Assembly (NCBI RefSeq): GCF_000194605.1
Contig: NC_015321.1
Location: 496,001-560,000 of the forward strand
Direction: 5' to 3'
Source of the DNA: Fluviicola taffensis DSM 16823
Lineage (GTDB): Bacteria > Bacteroidota > Bacteroidia > Flavobacteriales_D > Crocinitomicaceae
Length of the DNA: 64,000 nt
The notes under the pieces are model-generated. The model made no database searches, was not told the DNA's origin, and worked only from the letters and a program-made list of their open reading frames with translations. Below are positions 26,277-34,864 of the stretch, piece by piece; the first letter of the stretch is position 1; each line of letters begins with the position of its first letter. Made by a program: the position numbers and the translations under genes.

Positions 26277-27458
26277 ATGTTGAAATATTGGGTTCTTTCG
26301 TTAATTGGCAGTTTTCCTGCCCTTACTTTTGCACAAGATGCAAGAGTGGAAAGTATATTGGAGGAATTCAATACGGATTCGCTAAACAGTCAAGTGCAAA
26401 AACTGAGTGGCGAAATTCCGCTTGTTATAGGCGGACAGTCTCATGTTATTTCATCCCGATTATACAATCAGCCGGGCAATGTTCTGACGTTTAAATATGC
26501 GAAAGAGCGCTTTATGCAGGCGGGATTAGAAATTGACTCACTCGTGTTTTCTGCCAACGGCAAGAATTTATTCGGAATCAAGAAAGGAACAATATTTCCC
26601 GAAAGGGTTTGCATCATTGGTGCGCATTACGACAATTTACCAACTGGAATTTTAGCTCCGGGTGCGGACGATAACGCAAGTGGTTGTGCCGTTGTTTTGG
26701 AATCGGCTCGAATCATGGGCGAAATGGAATTTCCAAACACCATTATTTTCGCACTTTGGGACGAAGAAGAACTGGGATTGATCGGCAGTACAGCTTACAC
26801 GGCACAGCAACAAATTCATGGGGATTCTTTGCTTGGTTATATCAATCTTGATATGCTCGGATGGGACGGAAACAATGACAATCTTACGGAAGTTCACGTA
26901 AGACCAATAGCAAATTCACTAAGCCTCATGCAAATGGTGATTGATTGCAATGAACTTTACAACATTGGGTTGAATATTGAAATTGTGAACCCGGGAAGCG
27001 TAAACAGCGATCATTTTCCATTTTGGCAAAAAGGATATTCAGCTATTGGTATTAATGAAGAATATGTAGGTGATTTTAACCCGAACTGGCATCAGACTAG
27101 CGATGTCTTTTCAGCATTCAATCACCAGTATTTCGAAGCGAATAGCCGTTTGGCGCTTGCATCATTTGCAACACTTGCCCTGAATAAAAGTGGTAATCTC
27201 AGCGATGAAGAAGCAATTAGCAATTCCATTTTGTTCCCCAATCCTGCTTCCGATATTGTTTACATTCAATTCGAACAGGCAATTTTAAGCGAACTGAATG
27301 TTAGCATTACTGATAATCTAGGACGAATGGTATTTGTTTCAGATTATGAAAAAGTCGATCAGATCACTATTCCTGCGACGGAATTTCGTGCAGGCTTTTA
27401 TAGAATCCAAATCAACACAGGAGAAATTCAAAAGAACTTCTCCTTCATAAAGAATTGA
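26277..27458 (+). CDS. secreted M28-family aminopeptidase with T9SS sorting tail
   Basis: The protein has 393 residues from the ATG at 26277, beginning with a signal peptide (MLKYWVLSLIGSFPALTFAQ). Zinc-peptidase motifs of family M28 are visible: IIGAHYDN, GADDNASGC, ALWDEEELGL and INLDMLGW. The last 80 residues are a type IX secretion C-terminal domain (LFPNPASDIVYIQF, ending FYRIQINTGEIQKNFSFIKN). It should be exported to the cell surface or released. Its place inside a metal-efflux operon is unusual; a zinc-dependent peptidase may be co-regulated with zinc handling, which is inference. Confidence 0.9.
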   Translation: MLKYWVLSLIGSFPALTFAQDARVESILEEFNTDSLNSQVQKLSGEIPLVIGGQSHVISSRLYNQPGNVLTFKYAKERFMQAGLEIDSLVFSANGKNLFGIKKGTIFPERVCIIGAHYDNLPTGILAPGADDNASGCAVVLESARIMGEMEFPNTIIFALWDEEELGLIGSTAYTAQQQIHGDSLLGYINLDMLGWDGNNDNLTEVHVRPIANSLSLMQMVIDCNELYNIGLNIEIVNPGSVNSDHFPFWQKGYSAIGINEEYVGDFNPNWHQTSDVFSAFNHQYFEANSRLALASFATLALNKSGNLSDEEAISNSILFPNPASDIVYIQFEQAILSELNVSITDNLGRMVFVSDYEKVDQITIPATEFRAGFYRIQINTGEIQKNFSFIKN

Positions 27459-27483
27459 ATTTAGAACATTAAATGATTAGAAT

Positions 27484-29514
27484 ATGATTAATAAAGATCC
27501 AAATCACGTTCACACCTACGATGCACAAGGCAGAATGACGTGTTGCTCATTGGAAGAAAAAATAGACGCAAAAAGCGGTACTCCTCATATTCACAAACAA
27601 GATCATGATCACGAAGATGAAGACGGGCATGACCACGACCATTCAAACAGTGAAAGACCTGCTTGGATGCAATACGCTCCAGCAATTGTCAGCTTTGCAC
27701 TTTTGCTGACAGGAATCTTATTCGAACAAGTTTTCAAACCTGCTTTTTTTGAAGGAACGATCAAACTCATTTGGTACTTGGTAGCTTACATTCCAGTTGG
27801 TCTTCCCGTAATGATTGATGCGGGAAAATCCATTGCAAAAGGAGCATTCTTTTCCGAGTTCTTCTTAATGACCATTGCAACGGTTGGCGCATTCTTCATA
27901 GGCGAATATTCTGAAGGAGTTGCAGTAATGGTTTTCTATTCCGTTGGGGAACTGTTCCAAACCTTAGCGGTGAACCGTGCGAAAAGAAGTATCAAAGCCT
28001 TATTGGATATTCGACCTGATACGGTTAATGTAATGCGCGACGGAAAATTGAAAACTGTTTCTCCATCAGAAGTTCAGATCGATGAAGTGATCCAAGTGAA
28101 ATCAGGGGAGAAAGTCGCTTTGGATGGTGAATTGATCTCTGATTCGGCTTCTTTCAATACTGCTGCACTAACAGGAGAAAGTAAACCCGACAACAAAGGA
28201 AAAGGTGAAGCGGTTTTGGCGGGAATGATTAACCTGCAATCCGTTTCCGATATAAAGGTTACTGCCTTATACAAAGACAGTAAATTGTCGAAGATTCTCG
28301 AAATGGTTCAGGATGCCACTTCACGCAAATCACAAACGCAATTATTCATTTCCAAATTCGCTAAAGTCTATACACCAATTGTGGTGTTTTTGGCAGTGGG
28401 AATTTGTTTGCTTCCATATCTCTTTATCTCAGATTACCAGTTTAAAGAATGGCTATACCGATCATTGGTTTTCCTTGTGATTTCTTGTCCTTGTGCCTTA
28501 GTGATTTCAATTCCGCTCGGTTACTTCGGAGGCATTGGTTTAGCATCCCGAAACGGAATACTCTTTAAAGGATCGAACTACCTTGATGTAATGACCAAAA
28601 TAGATACGGTTGTTATGGACAAAACAGGTACTCTCACCAAAGGAGTTTTCAAAGTTCAGGAAGTAGTGTCAGAAGGAATAGAGAAAGAAGAGTTAGTAAG
28701 ACTTACAGCATCCATCGAAAGTAAATCCACGCATCCAATCGCATCTGCAATTGTTGAATATGCGGGAGATTCCGTAAAAAACGCAAAGATTGAAGCCGTA
28801 GAAGAGATTTCAGGACACGGCTTAAAAGGAAAGATAGACGGAAAAGAAGTGTTGGCTGGAAATTTGAAACTGTTGAAGAAGTTCAATATAGGGTTCGATT
28901 CGGAGATTGAAAAGATTGTAGAAACCATTGTTGTAGTTGCCGTTGATGGAAACTATGCAGGTTATATTACCATAGCAGACGAAATCAAAGAAGATGCACA
29001 GCAAGCCATCAAGGATCTGCACACTCTTCAGATCAAAACCGTTATGCTTTCAGGCGACAAACAAAGTATCGTAGACAGAGTTGCAAAAGTTCTTTCCGTA
29101 GATGATGCATTTGGAGATTTGCTTCCTGAAAACAAAGTGGAGAAAGTACAGGCTTTGAAGGATCAGAAAAGAACTCTTGCATTTGTGGGTGATGGCGTGA
29201 ACGATGCGCCTGTAATCGCCTTAGCTGATGCAGGTATTGCCATGGGTGGATTGGGAAGTGATGCAACAATCGAAACCGCCGACATCGTCATTCAAAATGA
29301 TGAACCCTCAAAAATTGTAACAGCTATTAAAATCGGACGAATCACTAAGAAAATTGTTTGGCAGAATATCATTTTAGCAATGGCAGTAAAGGCAATTGTG
29401 TTGGCTCTCGGAGCAGGTGGTATCGCAACACTTTGGGAAGCTGTTTTTGCCGATGTTGGAGTTGCATTATTAGCGATTTTGAATGCAGTTCGAATCCAAC
29501 GAATGAAATTGTAA
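27484..29514 (+). CDS. P1B-type heavy-metal ATPase (ZntA/CadA-like)
   Basis: The protein has 676 residues. The N-terminus is His/Asp-rich (HKQDHDHEDEDGHDHDHS) with a Cys-Cys pair instead of a complete HMA domain. Core motifs are LTGES (about 229), the membrane SCPCALV (about 335), the phosphorylated Asp in DKTGTLTKG (about 379) and GDGVNDAP (about 569). The CPC motif and His-rich tail fit Zn/Cd/Pb export. It lies 25 bp after the peptidase gene in the plus-strand metal operon and would move metal to the periplasm for the RND pump. Confidence 0.95.
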   Translation: MINKDPNHVHTYDAQGRMTCCSLEEKIDAKSGTPHIHKQDHDHEDEDGHDHDHSNSERPAWMQYAPAIVSFALLLTGILFEQVFKPAFFEGTIKLIWYLVAYIPVGLPVMIDAGKSIAKGAFFSEFFLMTIATVGAFFIGEYSEGVAVMVFYSVGELFQTLAVNRAKRSIKALLDIRPDTVNVMRDGKLKTVSPSEVQIDEVIQVKSGEKVALDGELISDSASFNTAALTGESKPDNKGKGEAVLAGMINLQSVSDIKVTALYKDSKLSKILEMVQDATSRKSQTQLFISKFAKVYTPIVVFLAVGICLLPYLFISDYQFKEWLYRSLVFLVISCPCALVISIPLGYFGGIGLASRNGILFKGSNYLDVMTKIDTVVMDKTGTLTKGVFKVQEVVSEGIEKEELVRLTASIESKSTHPIASAIVEYAGDSVKNAKIEAVEEISGHGLKGKIDGKEVLAGNLKLLKKFNIGFDSEIEKIVETIVVVAVDGNYAGYITIADEIKEDAQQAIKDLHTLQIKTVMLSGDKQSIVDRVAKVLSVDDAFGDLLPENKVEKVQALKDQKRTLAFVGDGVNDAPVIALADAGIAMGGLGSDATIETADIVIQNDEPSKIVTAIKIGRITKKIVWQNIILAMAVKAIVLALGAGGIATLWEAVFADVGVALLAILNAVRIQRMKL

Positions 29515-29555
29515 AATTCAATTATTGTAAATAGTAATAAGCAAATAATGAAGTT

Positions 29556-29858
29556 ATGGGAATTAAAGTAGAATTAGCAGAATTGTTGGTTATTCAATTG
29601 GTTATGACCAGTTTTTTCGCGCGGTTTGAAGTAGAAACACGCGCAAGTTATAAAATCCTGAAATGGATCATTATTGCAAAAATAACAGTCGGTCTTTATT
29701 TTATGATCGGGCATTGGTCAACATTGTTTCCAATTGTTGTAGTGATACTCGGAACAATCTATCACTTTCGATGGTGTAAAAAGAACGGAATTGATCCATT
29801 GAAAGCAACTCCACGAAAGAAATATTATGAGTTGCGAAAATGGAAATGGGAGGAGTAA
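29556..29858 (+). CDS. small membrane protein of the metal operon
   Basis: The protein has 100 residues with two or three membrane segments (VELAELLVIQLVMTSFFARF; KWIIIAKITVGLYFMIGHW; LFPIVVVILGTIYHF). The tail is cytoplasmic and basic (RWCKKNGIDPLKATPRKKYY). No family is recognised. It lies 41 bp after the P-type ATPase and 44 bp before the next gene, so it is probably in the same operon. The function is unknown. Confidence 0.65.
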   Translation: MGIKVELAELLVIQLVMTSFFARFEVETRASYKILKWIIIAKITVGLYFMIGHWSTLFPIVVVILGTIYHFRWCKKNGIDPLKATPRKKYYELRKWKWEE

Positions 29859-29902
29859 TCTTGAATGATTAAGTGAATCCCATTTTTTCATACCTTAGTA
29901 TC

Positions 29903-30220
29903 GTGAAGGTTTTCTGGTTCATATTCAGTTTATTCGTTTTTACTTTGTCAGTAATACCTTGTTGCACGGAGGAGTGTCAGGAAGAAGAACTGACCTGTTC
30001 TACCGAACACCATCAGGAAGACGAGGAAGAGCAGAAAAATTGTTCTCCGTTTTGTACTTGTACTGTATGTGGGCTTTATGCCTGTATAATGGAACAAGTA
30101 CAGGTAGTGAATACATATACTGTCAACGAATCTCCGGCGGCTAGTCTCGGAAATCCTTATACATTTCATTTTACTTCTGAGTTTGAAGTAAACATTTGGC
30201 AACCGCCAAAACTGGGCTAA
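29903..30220 (+). CDS. secreted Cys-rich protein of the IWQPPK family
   Basis: The protein has 105 residues from a GTG at 29903, chosen because it gives a compact signal peptide (MKVFWFIFSLFVFTLSVIPC). A GTG ten codons earlier is possible. The mature part is rich in Cys and Glu (CCTEECQEEELTC, CSPFCTCTVCGLYAC) and ends VNIWQPPKLG, the same C-terminus as the proteins at 20063 and 40183. It resembles DUF6660 proteins. I infer a periplasmic metal-binding role. Confidence 0.7.
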   Translation: MKVFWFIFSLFVFTLSVIPCCTEECQEEELTCSTEHHQEDEEEQKNCSPFCTCTVCGLYACIMEQVQVVNTYTVNESPAASLGNPYTFHFTSEFEVNIWQPPKLG

Positions 30221-30333
30221 TCCTTTCATTTTAGAAATCAAGGAAGCTTAGTCTTCCTAATCGCTTATGAAGTTGTCATTTGCGAAAATAGTCACATTAA
30301 TCAGTCATGTCAGGCTGAAAACACTTATGGGAT

Positions 30334-30825
30334 ATGAAAAAACAATTGCTCATACTTGCAATGATTTTGCTTCATGCAATTTCGTTTGCACAAGAACAAA
30401 AAACAATACCATCAGTTTCGTTGAAAACGGTAGACGGAAAACAGGTTAATACAGGAAGTTTAGGTATCAAAGGACCAATTATAATTACATTTTGGGCTTC
30501 TTGGTGTCCTACCTGCAAACGGGAAATGGGAACGTTAAACGAGTTATACCCCGACTGGAAAGAAGAAACAGGTGTTACAATAGTAGCAGTATCCGTAGAC
30601 GATGAAAAGACAAAAAATAATGTTCCCACATTGGTTGATGCAAATGGTTGGGAATTCATGGTTTTAATGGATTCAAACAGCGATTTTAAAAGAGCAATGG
30701 GAGTAAGTAATACACCACATACCTTTTTAATCAATGAAAACGGAGAAGTTGTCTACAGCCGAAATAATTATGCGCCAGGTGATGAAGACCTCTTATATGA
30801 GGCATTATTAAAACTTAAAAAATAG
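30334..30825 (+). CDS. TlpA/ResA-like thioredoxin-family protein
   Basis: The protein has 163 residues with a signal peptide (MKKQLLILAMILLHAISFAQ). The thioredoxin fold has the active site WASWCPTCKRE (WCPTC at 57-61), the usual membrane-side redox pair, and the cis-proline region in VSNTPHTFLINENGE. It should reduce or exchange disulfides in the periplasm, probably of the Cys-rich proteins encoded next to it. It lies 6 bp before the following gene. Confidence 0.9.
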   Translation: MKKQLLILAMILLHAISFAQEQKTIPSVSLKTVDGKQVNTGSLGIKGPIIITFWASWCPTCKREMGTLNELYPDWKEETGVTIVAVSVDDEKTKNNVPTLVDANGWEFMVLMDSNSDFKRAMGVSNTPHTFLINENGEVVYSRNNYAPGDEDLLYEALLKLKK

Positions 30826-30831
30826 AATACC

Positions 30832-31185
30832 ATGTTTAAAACAGCTTTATTTATAGCATTCTTTTTTGCTTCCCAATTAGTAATGGCGCAAAAAGAACCG
30901 AATAGACAAACCATTACGATCAAAACTCCGAACACGTGCAATCATTGTAAAGTGTGTGAAACCTGCGGTGGAAAATTAGAAGGAGATTTGGTATTCGTAA
31001 AAGGAATTCAATTAGTAACGTACAACGAAGCCGATCAAACTACAACGGTTATTTACTGGACTAAGAAAATAACGCCTGAAAAAATCCGTAAAGAGATTTC
31101 ATTACGTGGTTTTGATGCCGACGAAGTGAAAGCTGATCCGAACGGTTACAAGCAACGGGACGGCTGTTGTAAAGGGGAAGAATAA
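30832..31185 (+). CDS. secreted heavy-metal-associated (HMA-like) protein
   Basis: The protein has 117 residues with a signal peptide (ending VMAQK). A ferredoxin-like HMA fold is suggested by its order of strands and helices (RQTITIKTPNTCNHC, then KGIQLVTYNEADQTTTVIYW, then ITPEKIRKEISLRGFDADEV). The metal site is unusual: CNHCKVCETC in place of GMTCxxC, plus a C-terminal Cys-Cys (GCCKGEE). It is probably a periplasmic metal chaperone or sponge. It lies 6 bp after the thioredoxin gene. Confidence 0.8.
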   Translation: MFKTALFIAFFFASQLVMAQKEPNRQTITIKTPNTCNHCKVCETCGGKLEGDLVFVKGIQLVTYNEADQTTTVIYWTKKITPEKIRKEISLRGFDADEVKADPNGYKQRDGCCKGEE

Positions 31186-31201
31186 TCAAAAGCTTATTCA
31201 G

Positions 31202-31570
31202 ATGAAAATACATGTTTTCATACCACGAGGTTTACGAAAGGAAGTAGTTAAGGAATATGAGTTGTCAAAGCTTGCTGAAAGTAATAACGATTTACATAAA
31301 GCGTGGTGGCATTTGGAACGCGCTCACATACTTGGTCAAGCTTGGCCGATGGAACACACACGAACGCATTGGAGAATGCTTCTTTTTGCGTTTCGCAGAA
31401 AGAATCTGAAAGAAATCATCGGACAGTTTCCGAGATTGCTTGTTGGAGGAATAAAATCTTTCCTTGGTGAAATACCTGTTGGTAATACTGGTGGTGCAAA
31501 CGTCCCACCTTTGAAGCCATTGGAGATTCCAAATGATTTGAAAGCAATTATAGATTTATATCCTCGTTGA
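31202..31570 (+). CDS. DUF3703 family protein
   Basis: The protein has 122 residues and is soluble. It matches DUF3703 in style: KLAESNNDLHKAWWHLERAH, then ILGQAWPMEHTRTHWRML, then the end LKAIIDLYP. The histidines (H in WWHLERAH, MEHTRTHW) could bind metal. Members of this family are often found in metal-resistance clusters, but the function is not established. It is the last gene of the plus-strand block and is followed by the first copy of the 90-bp fragment. Confidence 0.8.
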   Translation: MKIHVFIPRGLRKEVVKEYELSKLAESNNDLHKAWWHLERAHILGQAWPMEHTRTHWRMLLFAFRRKNLKEIIGQFPRLLVGGIKSFLGEIPVGNTGGANVPPLKPLEIPNDLKAIIDLYPR

Positions 31571-31603
31571 GTATTCGTAAACTGATAACAAACTTATTCC
31601 GCT

Positions 31604-31693
31604 TTAAAGTATTGTGTTTTCTAACGTTTCAAGTTGTAGTACACGTTCTAAATCTTCCATCAAAAAGTTAGAAGTTTCCCCGCTTGAGGTCAC
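31604..31693 (-). pseudogene. 90-bp 3' gene fragment, copy 1
   Basis: The minus strand reads 29 codons from GTG to a TAA: VTSSGETSNFLMEDLERV, then LQLETLENTIL. The first 38 nt (31693-31656) are identical in all three copies. Beyond them copies differ mostly at synonymous third positions, a sign of past coding selection. No 5' part of the gene is attached: a hairpin (31702-31742) sits immediately upstream. It could be an att-site-linked gene end left by integration. The identity of the parent gene is unknown. Confidence 0.6.
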
Positions 31694-31701
31694 GAATAAT
31701 T

Positions 31702-31742
31702 AAAAGACAGATGCCCCACTATTGGTGGGGCATCTGTCTTTT
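31702..31742. terminator. 18-bp perfect hairpin beside fragment copy 1
   Basis: AAAAGACAGATGCCCCAC (31702-31719) pairs perfectly with 31725-31742 around a 5-nt loop. Because the stem itself ends in A4/T4 runs it could terminate transcription in either direction. A near-identical hairpin sits beside copy 2 (36983-37023). Confidence 0.75.
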
Positions 31743-31783
31743 AATTCCTTTTGGTCGGCTTAGCTGGATAATAAAAAGTTACT

Positions 31784-31804
31784 TGCCCCACCAATAGCGG
31801 GGCA
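31784..31804. repeat. hairpin of the TGCCCAC family
   Basis: TGCCCC (31784-31789) pairs with GGGGCA (31799-31804). The flanks, AAAAAGTTAC before and GTTATTGTTTTATT after, match the units of the array at 13960-14352. Confidence 0.65.
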
Positions 31805-31880
31805 GTTATTGTTTTATTCAAATCCAAGTCCAGATTGGTTTATAGAAAGTTTTCAATTATTCAAAATGCTTTTAGCCACG

Positions 31881-31925
31881 AAAAAACTTATTTGCCCACC
31901 TGTAAGTGGGCAGTTAATTTTTAAT
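31881..31925 (-). terminator. terminator of the TonB receptor operon
   Basis: TGCCCAC (31893-31899) pairs with GTGGGCA (31906-31912). On the minus strand the stem is followed by T-rich sequence (31886-31881). It lies about 24 bp after the stop of the receptor gene at 31949. It is a member of the hairpin family of 13960-14352. Confidence 0.75.
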
Positions 31926-31948
31926 TCAAAAGTCGTATTCATTTGATG

Positions 31949-34366
31949 CTAAAATTTATAACTATATCCAATTCTCACAACCTGCGTTTCGTAATAGTCG
32001 GTACTTACGTAACTAAACCCATCACCTTGAATCGTTTTTCTTACAACCATCGTATTCAATAGATCGGTAGCATTTAGAAACACTTCACCTTTTCCTTTCT
32101 GGATTTTCTTTTTTATCCCCAGATCCAATGAAAAACGTGAATCGATTTTTCCTTGTGGAATAATATCAGGCGCAAGATAAACTGCCACCAATTGAATATC
32201 TATATCTTTCTTGAAATGAAAGGTATTGTTCAACTTTGCATTTCCAGAATAGATGCTTTGTTGATCGGCAGAAAAAGTGTGTACAATCGGGTATTTGTTT
32301 TCGACACTAAAGGCATTGATCTGATTATAATAGACATTTCCATTGACGTTGAAGGAATACCATTTTGCAACATCCATTGAAAAGGTCATTTCAATACCTG
32401 CATTGTAGCTTTTTCCTGCATTCTGAAATACGGCATAGATCAAATTACTTCCCGCAATGGTGCTTGAAATACGGGTAATTGTTCCGCTTGCTTCTTTGCC
32501 GTATAAAGCGGTGTAGAAGTATCCTTTTTCCAAAGCTGATTTAAAGCCTAATTCTAATGAATTGGTGAATTGCGGTTTCAATGCAGGATTCCCGACTTTG
32601 ATTATTTCGGCATCATCGTATTTAGGGAAGATGCGAATATCCACCTCATTCGGTCTGTCTACACGACGATTGTAAAATAAGGAGATTTTATTTTTGTCAT
32701 TGAACTTATAAGCCAATCGCATGGTTGGAAAAGGCTGAATGTAGTTGTACCCATCACTTTTGTACGTGCTGTGATTTGGGTTCACCTGATAGTTTAACAA
32801 GACATATTCAACGCGCAAACCAATTTCGGCTTCTACTTTTTTACGATCCACGATATAGTTCCCGTAAATAGCGGGAATTACCTCGTTGTAATTTGCCCAT
32901 CCACCTGCAGTCGTGTCTAAAGGTGAATTAATTCCAGGATAGAACTGCATGTCTGTCGGAATGGTTCGGTAACGGAATTTAGCTCCTGTTTCCAATCGAC
33001 CGAACTTTAACGGTTTTACATAATCCAAATTGAAATCTGCTACCTGTTCGTCAGAAAGCAATTTGAATGCATCGTGTCCTGTGAAAGTGGGATAGATATT
33101 ATCAAAGAAGTATTTCTCGTTTTCGCGGTGAAAGGTATAATTGAACCCAGTATTTAAGACATGACCTGCTTGTTGAAATTTATGCTGATAGATGACTGTT
33201 CCCATTACGGTTGTCTTGAGTTCGTCTTCTAAAAATTTCCACAAACGAATGCGGTCGGAAGAATCCCTGTTGAAAAAGGGTTGGTCGCCATTGTCTATAA
33301 TTTTTTCCATTCCATAAAGACCCGAAATAGTCAAGGTGTTCTTATCATTGAAAGAATAGTCAAAACCTAATTTGGCATTTGCGAAATGTGTATTTCTGTT
33401 TCGTTTGGTTTGTTGGTCGATAATGGTTCCGTCGTCATACGTTCGTGTAACGAATTCATTCTTGTTTAATGTCTGCGTATACAAGTAATCACCTTGAAAA
33501 AAGAAGTTCATTTTGTTTTTCCGATAACTCAAAGAAAGCGTTGGATTGATCTTTGGGGTGTATTGGTATTGCGGACGAATGGTAGGCAGGTTTTCTTTTT
33601 TGACCCACAAAGCACCTAAACCACCATTCATTCCAACTTTGCCTGAAAAACCTTCCTGTCTGTTCTTCTTCATTATAATGTTGATGATTCCTGCATTCCC
33701 GTTGGCATCGTATTTTGATGAAGGATTATTGATGATTTCAATGCGTTCAATAGCGGAAGCGGGAATATTATCTAACCCGTACTGATCTCCAAATCCTGTT
33801 AATGCCGTTTGTTTTCCATCAATCAGAATAGTTACTTTCTCGTTTCCGCGTAGTTGTACTTTACCATCCTGAACGGTAATGCCGGGGAGGTTCTGCATTG
33901 CCTGTAAAATCGATCCACCGCTTTGGCTCACGTTGTCTTCAACCGAAAAGACTTTCTTATCCAACTTGTCGCTTACTTCTTCGATTTGACCAGTAATTAC
34001 AACTTCCTCTAAAGACTCAACCGATACTTCCAATGCAATAACCGACAAATCCAAAAAGTCGGAAAGTGAACCGACATAAACGGGTTTTCTCAATGGTTTA
34101 TATCCAAAGGAAGTTACCACTAAAACATAGTTGCCAGTTTTAACGGGTGAAAGTGAAAAGAGACCTTCTTCATCTGTTATTGTTCCGATTACCAGAGTAG
34201 AATCGATTTCCGTTTTAAGAACAACCTGAACATAGGGTAAAGCAATATTGTCTGACTTACCCTTAATTGTTCCGGAGATCGTTACATTTCCACTTTGAGC
34301 AAATGCCTGAGATGAAAGGATTAGCCCTATCAAGACAATCCAATTTCGGAAATGAATGATTTTCAT
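31949..34366 (-). CDS. TonB-dependent outer-membrane receptor (outer-membrane beta-barrel family)
   Basis: The protein has 805 residues with a signal peptide (ending SSQAFAQ). A carboxypeptidase-like regulatory domain (TISGTIKGKSDNIALPYVQV to about 110) comes first, then a plug domain (ILQAMQNLPGITVQDGKVQL, IERIEIINNPSSKYDANGNA), then a barrel to the final YYETQVVRIGYSYKF. Receptors of this type carry ligands across the outer membrane with TonB energy. Here it is followed 3' to 5' by a PepSY lipoprotein and a two-component system encoded on the same strand, so it is probably a metal-regulated gene. The ligand is unknown. Confidence 0.9.
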   Translation of the reverse strand: MKIIHFRNWIVLIGLILSSQAFAQSGNVTISGTIKGKSDNIALPYVQVVLKTEIDSTLVIGTITDEEGLFSLSPVKTGNYVLVVTSFGYKPLRKPVYVGSLSDFLDLSVIALEVSVESLEEVVITGQIEEVSDKLDKKVFSVEDNVSQSGGSILQAMQNLPGITVQDGKVQLRGNEKVTILIDGKQTALTGFGDQYGLDNIPASAIERIEIINNPSSKYDANGNAGIINIIMKKNRQEGFSGKVGMNGGLGALWVKKENLPTIRPQYQYTPKINPTLSLSYRKNKMNFFFQGDYLYTQTLNKNEFVTRTYDDGTIIDQQTKRNRNTHFANAKLGFDYSFNDKNTLTISGLYGMEKIIDNGDQPFFNRDSSDRIRLWKFLEDELKTTVMGTVIYQHKFQQAGHVLNTGFNYTFHRENEKYFFDNIYPTFTGHDAFKLLSDEQVADFNLDYVKPLKFGRLETGAKFRYRTIPTDMQFYPGINSPLDTTAGGWANYNEVIPAIYGNYIVDRKKVEAEIGLRVEYVLLNYQVNPNHSTYKSDGYNYIQPFPTMRLAYKFNDKNKISLFYNRRVDRPNEVDIRIFPKYDDAEIIKVGNPALKPQFTNSLELGFKSALEKGYFYTALYGKEASGTITRISSTIAGSNLIYAVFQNAGKSYNAGIEMTFSMDVAKWYSFNVNGNVYYNQINAFSVENKYPIVHTFSADQQSIYSGNAKLNNTFHFKKDIDIQLVAVYLAPDIIPQGKIDSRFSLDLGIKKKIQKGKGEVFLNATDLLNTMVVRKTIQGDGFSYVSTDYYETQVVRIGYSYKF

Positions 34367-34367
34367 A

Positions 34368-34811
34368 TTATTCAGTGATCACTTTGATGAATGTACCAGT
34401 GTTGTCGAAAATGAGGTCTTTTTTATTGACTTCTGCCTCATAATTCACCGTTCCATTGCTCAGTACAATTTTAGCAGCTTCTTTTATTTTCTGTCCTTTG
34501 TAATTAGCATCGAGATAGTCTAAAATTGCTTTTGGAAGTGCGCTCGGTTCCATTTCTGTTTCGGTTTCCAAGATAACACCACTAGCATTGATTACTACAG
34601 AAGTTTCAACTTCACCGTTTTCAAATTCGGCTTCATAATTCGGACCTTCTTGTTCCCAATCCATATCAGTAATCGTAGGAAATTGTTTTTTGAAGGCATC
34701 CTGAACTGTTACAGGAATTTTAGAATCTTTTCCTTCTTTCTCTGTTTTCTGAGCGGAGCTGCATCCAGCAAATGAGATAGCCACTATGCCTGTTAAAAAT
34801 AATCGTTTCAT
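34368..34811 (-). CDS. PepSY-like lipoprotein
   Basis: The protein has 147 residues. The leader ends in a lipobox (ISFAGCSSAQ), so it is a lipoprotein. Two PepSY-like halves are visible (VQDAFKKQFPTITDMDWEQE and LPKAILDYLDANYKGQKIKE), each followed by strands with Glu and Asn. Such small periplasmic proteins bind or sense metal stress and often accompany two-component systems. It lies 2 bp before the receptor gene and 54 bp after the kinase gene. Confidence 0.8.
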   Translation of the reverse strand: MKRLFLTGIVAISFAGCSSAQKTEKEGKDSKIPVTVQDAFKKQFPTITDMDWEQEGPNYEAEFENGEVETSVVINASGVILETETEMEPSALPKAILDYLDANYKGQKIKEAAKIVLSNGTVNYEAEVNKKDLIFDNTGTFIKVITE

Positions 34812-34864
34812 GACGTTTGTTTTATAAGTTATAAGACAAACTTCCGAACAGATTCTGAAGACAT

